Source: Apostichopus japonicus
Lineage: Eukaryota > Echinodermata > Holothuroidea > Aspidochirotida > Stichopodidae
Direction: 5' to 3'
DNA: 64,000 bases
Assembly (NCBI RefSeq): GCF_037975245.1
Contig: NC_092582.1
Span: 13,390,077 to 13,454,076, forward strand
Each line of letters begins with the position of its first letter. Position 1 is the first letter of the stretch. The translations under genes and the position numbers were made by a program. The notes under the pieces are model-generated. The model had not been told where the DNA came from and ran no database searches. It worked only from the letters and a program-made list of their open reading frames with translations. Positions 58,952 to 64,000 of the stretch are shown in pieces.

Positions 58952-61648
58952 GTGAGTATAATGTTAGATTAAAAGAAAAAATGTTCAAATTGCCAATTTT
59001 CATACTAGACATTTACTGTGGCTTAAATTTAAATACCTGGTGATATGTGAAGCTTTATTATTTTTTGTGTGCGATACTAAAAAACTGTAATTGGCACGTA
59101 AGTTTGCAAGACTGTGGCATATATGTATACTTAAAGATAGCAGCCATATTTTTTAGCATTTTCTAAAGATTGTAGTTGGTGGATCGATGGGGGCAGATTA
59201 AGGTTGCATGCATTGAAAGTTGTGTCATGACATTCCAGTGGTGAGCAGGAGGAGTGGGGGGGGGTTGGAGTGGGGGGGAGAGGGCCTTCAGTGTTTTTGT
59301 TGTACACATTTCAGTCTTGAGTTTTGTTGAAAGAAGCCATGTGACAGATTACTGATGGACTTGGAAATATATAATTGCAGGGAAGAATTTTGAAGGCTCT
59401 GAAACTTGTTTGCCTCTTACAAAATACTACAGTTCCTGACACGTGTAAAAAGCAGCTAGAAACATCTTTGGACCAGTATAAATTTCACCATGATTGCTTA
59501 TCATTTTGTTTTGCAATACCACATAAATGATTTCCCGGGTACACTACGTTTTATCTGAATAGTTCTGAGTGTCATGAGCATGATTTGTGAATTCAGAAAA
59601 GTTTTATAATGTGCACATTCTGTATGAAGTGAGTTTTTCTGTTAAATTATTGATGCATTCATGTGTTAGGGTAATATCCGAGACATACATTTTTAATACT
59701 TTTTTGAAATATTTTACCGTAATTTGAACCTCTAGCATTTACTTTCTGTGAATACATAGAACCAAAGATGACAATTCTTCCCGTACTTGGCCTGATTTTT
59801 CTCTTTTTTCTTATTTGGTCACTTTATCATCATAGTTAACAAATGTCTTACACCTGCTTTATGTGGGTACTTGATGGTAGTGGTGACTTCATTGCACCAT
59901 CTATTCACATATTACATGCATTGATCAGAATAGGTTCAGAGTGAGTAGCCAAACGCAGAGGTATACTACTTTAAGAGGTGATCTTATCAATTCCTTTTTA
60001 GCTCTTTCCCATGCAACAATAAGCTGATGCTAGAGAAACATCTTTAGCTAATTCTTATGGCTTCATTGTAACGACCCAACTTTAACTTGCTGTTTCACTA
60101 CTAAGACTTGCTTTGGTTTCTTTTTTCGCTTGAAACGGAAGTGATTTGTTAAAGAGTTATCTCTCCAATGATCTAACATTTGTCACAATTAAAGCCACTG
60201 TTCATGACCAGACTTTTAAAGGGAAAGACTCATCTTATCCCTTTAGATAGACTTCCCTTGATTCAATTTACACAATGACATATGCCTACAGTAACCCAGT
60301 TTTTATCAGCATTGTTCTTCCCCTTTTAATAGTGACTATTGATTTGAAAGAGATTCAGAGAGTTCCAAAAGTTTCAGAAAATGTTAAAATGATTCTAATT
60401 GGTTGAGATATGCAAGCCATTGGACAAGACATTGGCAAATCTTTGTAGATTCTTTGTAGATTTGCATCAAGTAAATGACTCCAAATCACATCAGAGCATG
60501 TATATAACACTATAACAGTACATTGCATGTACGTCCTACTTCACAGGTTTTACATGTATACAGCATCTATGAGTCAGAGATCTAACTGATAACTCTAACA
60601 TTTTACATGATTTATGTGCACAAATTTGTGCCACAAGGAACTGATGCAGAAAGTGACTTCCAAAAAAACAAAATTATTGTTCCATGAATAATATTGTCTC
60701 CTTAATTTCTTATTACGCTAAGAGGAAAAAAAGTACCACTTCACTTTTTGAGATTCAGTCATCATTTGATATGCTAATAATAGCAGTACTTTTACAAGTT
60801 TTGTGATGGTACACACGGTGTAATGAAGAATCAAAGATTCTTAAATGCATTGTCATGTTTCTGAACCTAGTGGGTATAGAGCATCATTGAAAAATGAGAT
60901 GTATAATATATATAAGAGATTAAAATACCAGCTTCCCCCCCCCCTCCCCCTCCTTCCCTCCCCTGGAAGTCTTCAGAGAGAGTGTTGCAAGCAAATAAAG
61001 ACACTACTTATGAAATGGAATGGGTAGGGTATACTTTGTGAATGTAAGGCTACGTGATGTATCATATTCATTGCAAAGCTATGAATCTTTTAGAGTTTAG
61101 GTTGCATTTAATCTGTAATTCCCTTTGTACATTGAATTTAATGTGAATCCAATTCATGGTTGCTTAATGCAATCTCTATTCATTTGCTTGAAGATCAATT
61201 TAATCTTTAGGTGAAGTGCATATTATGCAAATGGTCTGGATGAAGTTTGAAAGCCTCTACCCCCCTCTGCCCCCCTCCCTTTGTACCTCACTTAACACAG
61301 GGAATATGAATATGCATTTTAATGTCATTAATGGATAATAAGGCCTTAGGGCATAACATGCAAGGAAAACAAAACATTTGTAAGATAAAACAGAAATTTG
61401 TAGACTTTTCCTTTTGGCAGTGCATCTTTATTGAAACTGATAGAGAGACACCAGAAAGAGAGTGACTATAATTACCAAGTTGTCTTTGGATACATATTTA
61501 TTCACAGACCTGTGGGCAATTCGGAATAATGGGAAATTTCCCTAGCCCTGCTCCTTATCCTTAAATGAATAAAATCAAGTAAACTCCTTATCGAAAATCT
61601 TTTTGATGTATTCAAAAGGACACATCTAAGTTCACCAAACAGAAACAG
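58952..61648. other. Non-coding stretch, no gene seen
   Basis: AT-rich with a G-rich patch (59250-59285) and a C-rich patch (60935-60965). No supported exon or RNA gene. Confidence 0.45.
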
Positions 61649-62016
61649 TTAAAGGCATTGAAGACTCGCCCCAAACCGTGTGCGGCCATCTGAAAAAGTT
61701 AACTTTCTGTCGCTTGCAAGTGACGTTTTGTTCGTGTCACTACAAAATGCAGACAGTAATGAAACGTGATACCTTGTTATATTTAGCTGGACCTGAGATG
61801 TCCATCGCTGTATCGTTCATACACTGTGCTGTGGGTATTGACCGCAGCTGTATGTACTGACTGTACACTAGTGTCTAATTACCGATGGTAGCAAGCTGTG
61901 TGTGTATTTTCTGGGATCGATGGTGGTGTCTAACACTCCTGTTACACCTCATTCGAAAGTAGGTCAGATTACTGGCATTAGACGTTTCTTTTTGGGCGAG
62001 TCTTCACACCATTTAA
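61649..62016 (+). mobile_element. TTAA-flanked MITE, copy B
   Basis: 368 bp including TTAA at 61649-61652 and 62013-62016. Terminal inverted repeats AGGCATTGAAGACTCGCCC and (inverted) ATGGTGTGAAGACTCGCCC. Homologous end to end to copy A at 57344-57708 in the opposite orientation. The 60-codon open frame inside is not a gene. Confidence 0.85.
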
Positions 62017-62761
62017 AGGGATGTGTACTCAATGAGCTTGAGATGAACCGTGGTAACACATAGCTGAAAACAGACAATTCATGGGGAGGTGTATGAGTAA
62101 TTACCAAGCTTTGTATGAAGGTTCAGCAAGAGGTCCTGAACTGAATGGGGTTGGCCTATTGAATGCCAATGTTACAAAAGATTAGCTAGGAGATGTTAAT
62201 TTTCATGCAGCAATGACTAAACATCTCTATAGCTGTAATGTAATTTTGTTACATTAATGTTGAATGTTGCAGATTTCAATATTTTGATGAGACTCAAATG
62301 TGTTTTCAGTTGTCTTTCATACACTTGTTTAAGTTTGTGGATTTTATGACTAACTGTACATGTCCTTGATAGATATTTTAAGTCTCTAGTTTGCATGATA
62401 GAGTTAATACAGAGATACCTATGGCTGTGCCATGAATTTTCATAGCTACATTTGATTCGGCACAGTTTCCATACAATATATATGCAGAATACATGCATTT
62501 GCTGTATGAATTCGTGGCTATAAGAATGACACAGCCACTTTAATAAAATTTTAGCTGATTACAAACAGGCACTATTGATAAGACATTTGCCTTAAGTACT
62601 GTATATAAATTAAGAGGAGAAAACATGCGTCATGCCAACAACATTGATAAACAAAGTAACTCTGAAATAAAGAATAGAGATTATTAACTTTTGTATCATT
62701 GCTATATATAGCTTGGAGTGCCATCTACCTAGCTGATGATTTCTTGCTGTGAAGCATCTGT

Positions 62762-62781
62762 TGATGATGATGATGATGATA

Positions 62782-62832
<51 letters not shown>

Positions 62833-63541
62833 GTGGTGATGATGGTGATGATGGTGATGATGATGATGATGATGGTGATGATGGTGATGATGATGGTGGT
62901 GATGATGGTGATGATGGTGATGATGATGATGATGGTGGTGATGATGGTGATGATGATGATGATGATGATGATGGTGGTGATGATGGTGATGATGGTGATG
63001 ATGATGATGATGATGATGGTGATGATGGTGATGATGGTGATGATGATGATGATGATGATGGTGGTGATGATGGTGATGATGGTGATGATGGTGATGATGG
63101 TGATGATGGTGATGATGGTGATGATGATGATGATGATGATGATGGTGGTGATGATGGTGATGATGGTGATGATGGTGATGATGATGATGATGATGATGGT
63201 GGTGATGATGGTGATGATGGTGATGATGGTGGTGATGGTGGTGGTGGTGGTGATGGTGGTGGTGATGGTGATGATGGTGATGATGATGATGATGATGATG
63301 GTGGTGATGATGGTGATGATGGTGATGATGGTGATGATGATGATGATGGTGGTGATGATGGTGATGATGGTGGTGATGGTGGTGATGGTGGTGGTGGTGG
63401 TGATGGTGGTGGTGATGGTGGTGGTGATGATGGTGATGATAGTGATGATGGTGATGATAGTGATGATGGTGGTGGTGATGATAGTGATGATAGTGATGAT
63501 GGTGATGATGGTGATGATAGTGATGATAGTGATGGTGGTGA
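62762..63541. repeat. 780-bp GAT/GGT trinucleotide microsatellite
   Basis: Nearly pure GAT with interspersed GGT and, toward the right end, AGT units, often as GATGATGGT higher-order blocks. Open on both strands as poly-Asp/Gly, poly-Met/Val, poly-His and Ser/Pro. No splice sites or conserved flanks support coding. Confidence 0.95.
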
Positions 63542-64000
63542 GGGCTCTGTTGATGCTTGTAGCACATACTATACAAAGGACTTATGATAAACAATTAGGA
63601 TTTGAGTAGATATATGTGTGTGATACAAATGTGATACTGTAGCTTATAAGTAACAAGGCATTTGATAGTAATAAGTCTTAGCAGCAGGAATGGTCTGTAA
63701 TGAATTAATCTGAATTATGTAGAACACTGGGCAGTTGGGGATTAGTTGTCCATTAAGTAGGTCACATATCTGTAATAGACAGGATCAAGGGGAGGATGGT
63801 GGGGTGGGGATGGGGTAGGGGAGGGTGTGTGATGGTGGTACAGATGGAAGATTGAATTTTTTTGAAAGGTTTAAGGGAAATATTCATGTTGGACAAAATG
63901 CAATTTGGTTCTATTCATTAACCACAGCTGGCAATTGCAGAGGTGTCAGAACTAAGCCAGTGTGTGGGAGGGGCTTAAGGGAGAGTAAGTGTTGCTGAAT
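63542..64000. other. Right edge, no gene seen
   Basis: AT-rich with a G-rich patch at 63788-63835. Nothing else recognisable. Confidence 0.45.

Noticed and set aside
62725-63609. Poly-His, Asp/Gly, Met/Val and Ser/Pro frames of about 280 codons
   Set aside because: Products of the GAT/GGT repeat with no independent coding evidence.
1-64000. CRISPR arrays, bacterial operons, integrons, prophage
   Set aside because: Introns, SINE/LINE/LTR elements and the gene content are eukaryotic; no such structure is present.

Overview
The window is animal nuclear DNA. It is AT-rich and gene-poor, its genes are split by long introns, and mobile elements and simple repeats make up much of it. The two genes I can name, a ZZZ3 homologue and an FKBP15 homologue, look vertebrate-like. 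Together with the repeat types this suggests a marine invertebrate, plausibly a deuterostome such as an echinoderm. The sequence alone does not fix the species.

Layout. 1-10381, minus strand: two 5' exons of an FKBP15-like gene (10381-10323 and 1079-976) separated by a 9.2-kb intron that holds a LINE 3' end, a small TIR hairpin element and a minisatellite. At 10706 a plus-strand ORF with a signal-peptide-like start lies head-to-head with FKBP15 across 324 bp. 11121-11945: fossils of a Penelope-like element (GIY-YIG endonuclease) and of a non-LTR reverse transcriptase. 12284-18951 and 35417-42074: two almost identical, apparently intact Ty3/Gypsy LTR retrotransposons, both on the minus strand, each with matching 175-bp LTRs, 4-bp target duplications, PBS, PPT, gag, and pol in the -1 frame behind a GGGAAAC slippery site. 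23146-32114 (perhaps to 33773), minus strand: a ZZZ3 homologue in at least 12 coding exons with a Ser/Lys-rich N-terminal exon, a Myb/SANT domain and a C-terminal ZZ zinc finger. A tRNA-derived SINE and a six-copy 128-bp minisatellite lie in its introns. 42-49 kb: minisatellites and a nested cluster of hAT-like non-autonomous transposons. 49-64 kb: a few good candidate plus-strand exons that I cannot name, two inverted TTAA-flanked MITEs, GCTTGC-type repeat arrays, and a 780-bp GAT/GGT trinucleotide array.

The host genes are unrelated to each other in function. ZZZ3 is a chromatin-reader subunit of the ATAC acetyltransferase complex, and FKBP15 is an endosome/actin-associated immunophilin-like protein. 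The retrotransposon pair forms a functional unit: Gag, a frameshifted Gag-Pol, LTRs and priming sites are all present. The two copies flank the whole ZZZ3 gene as direct repeats.

I found no convincing wholly new system. The strongest specific observations are the -1 frameshift cassette (heptamer, 6-nt spacer and 7-bp stem), the very recent retrotransposon pair, a Cys-rich insert in ZZZ3, and the nested and interrupted repeat structures listed below.
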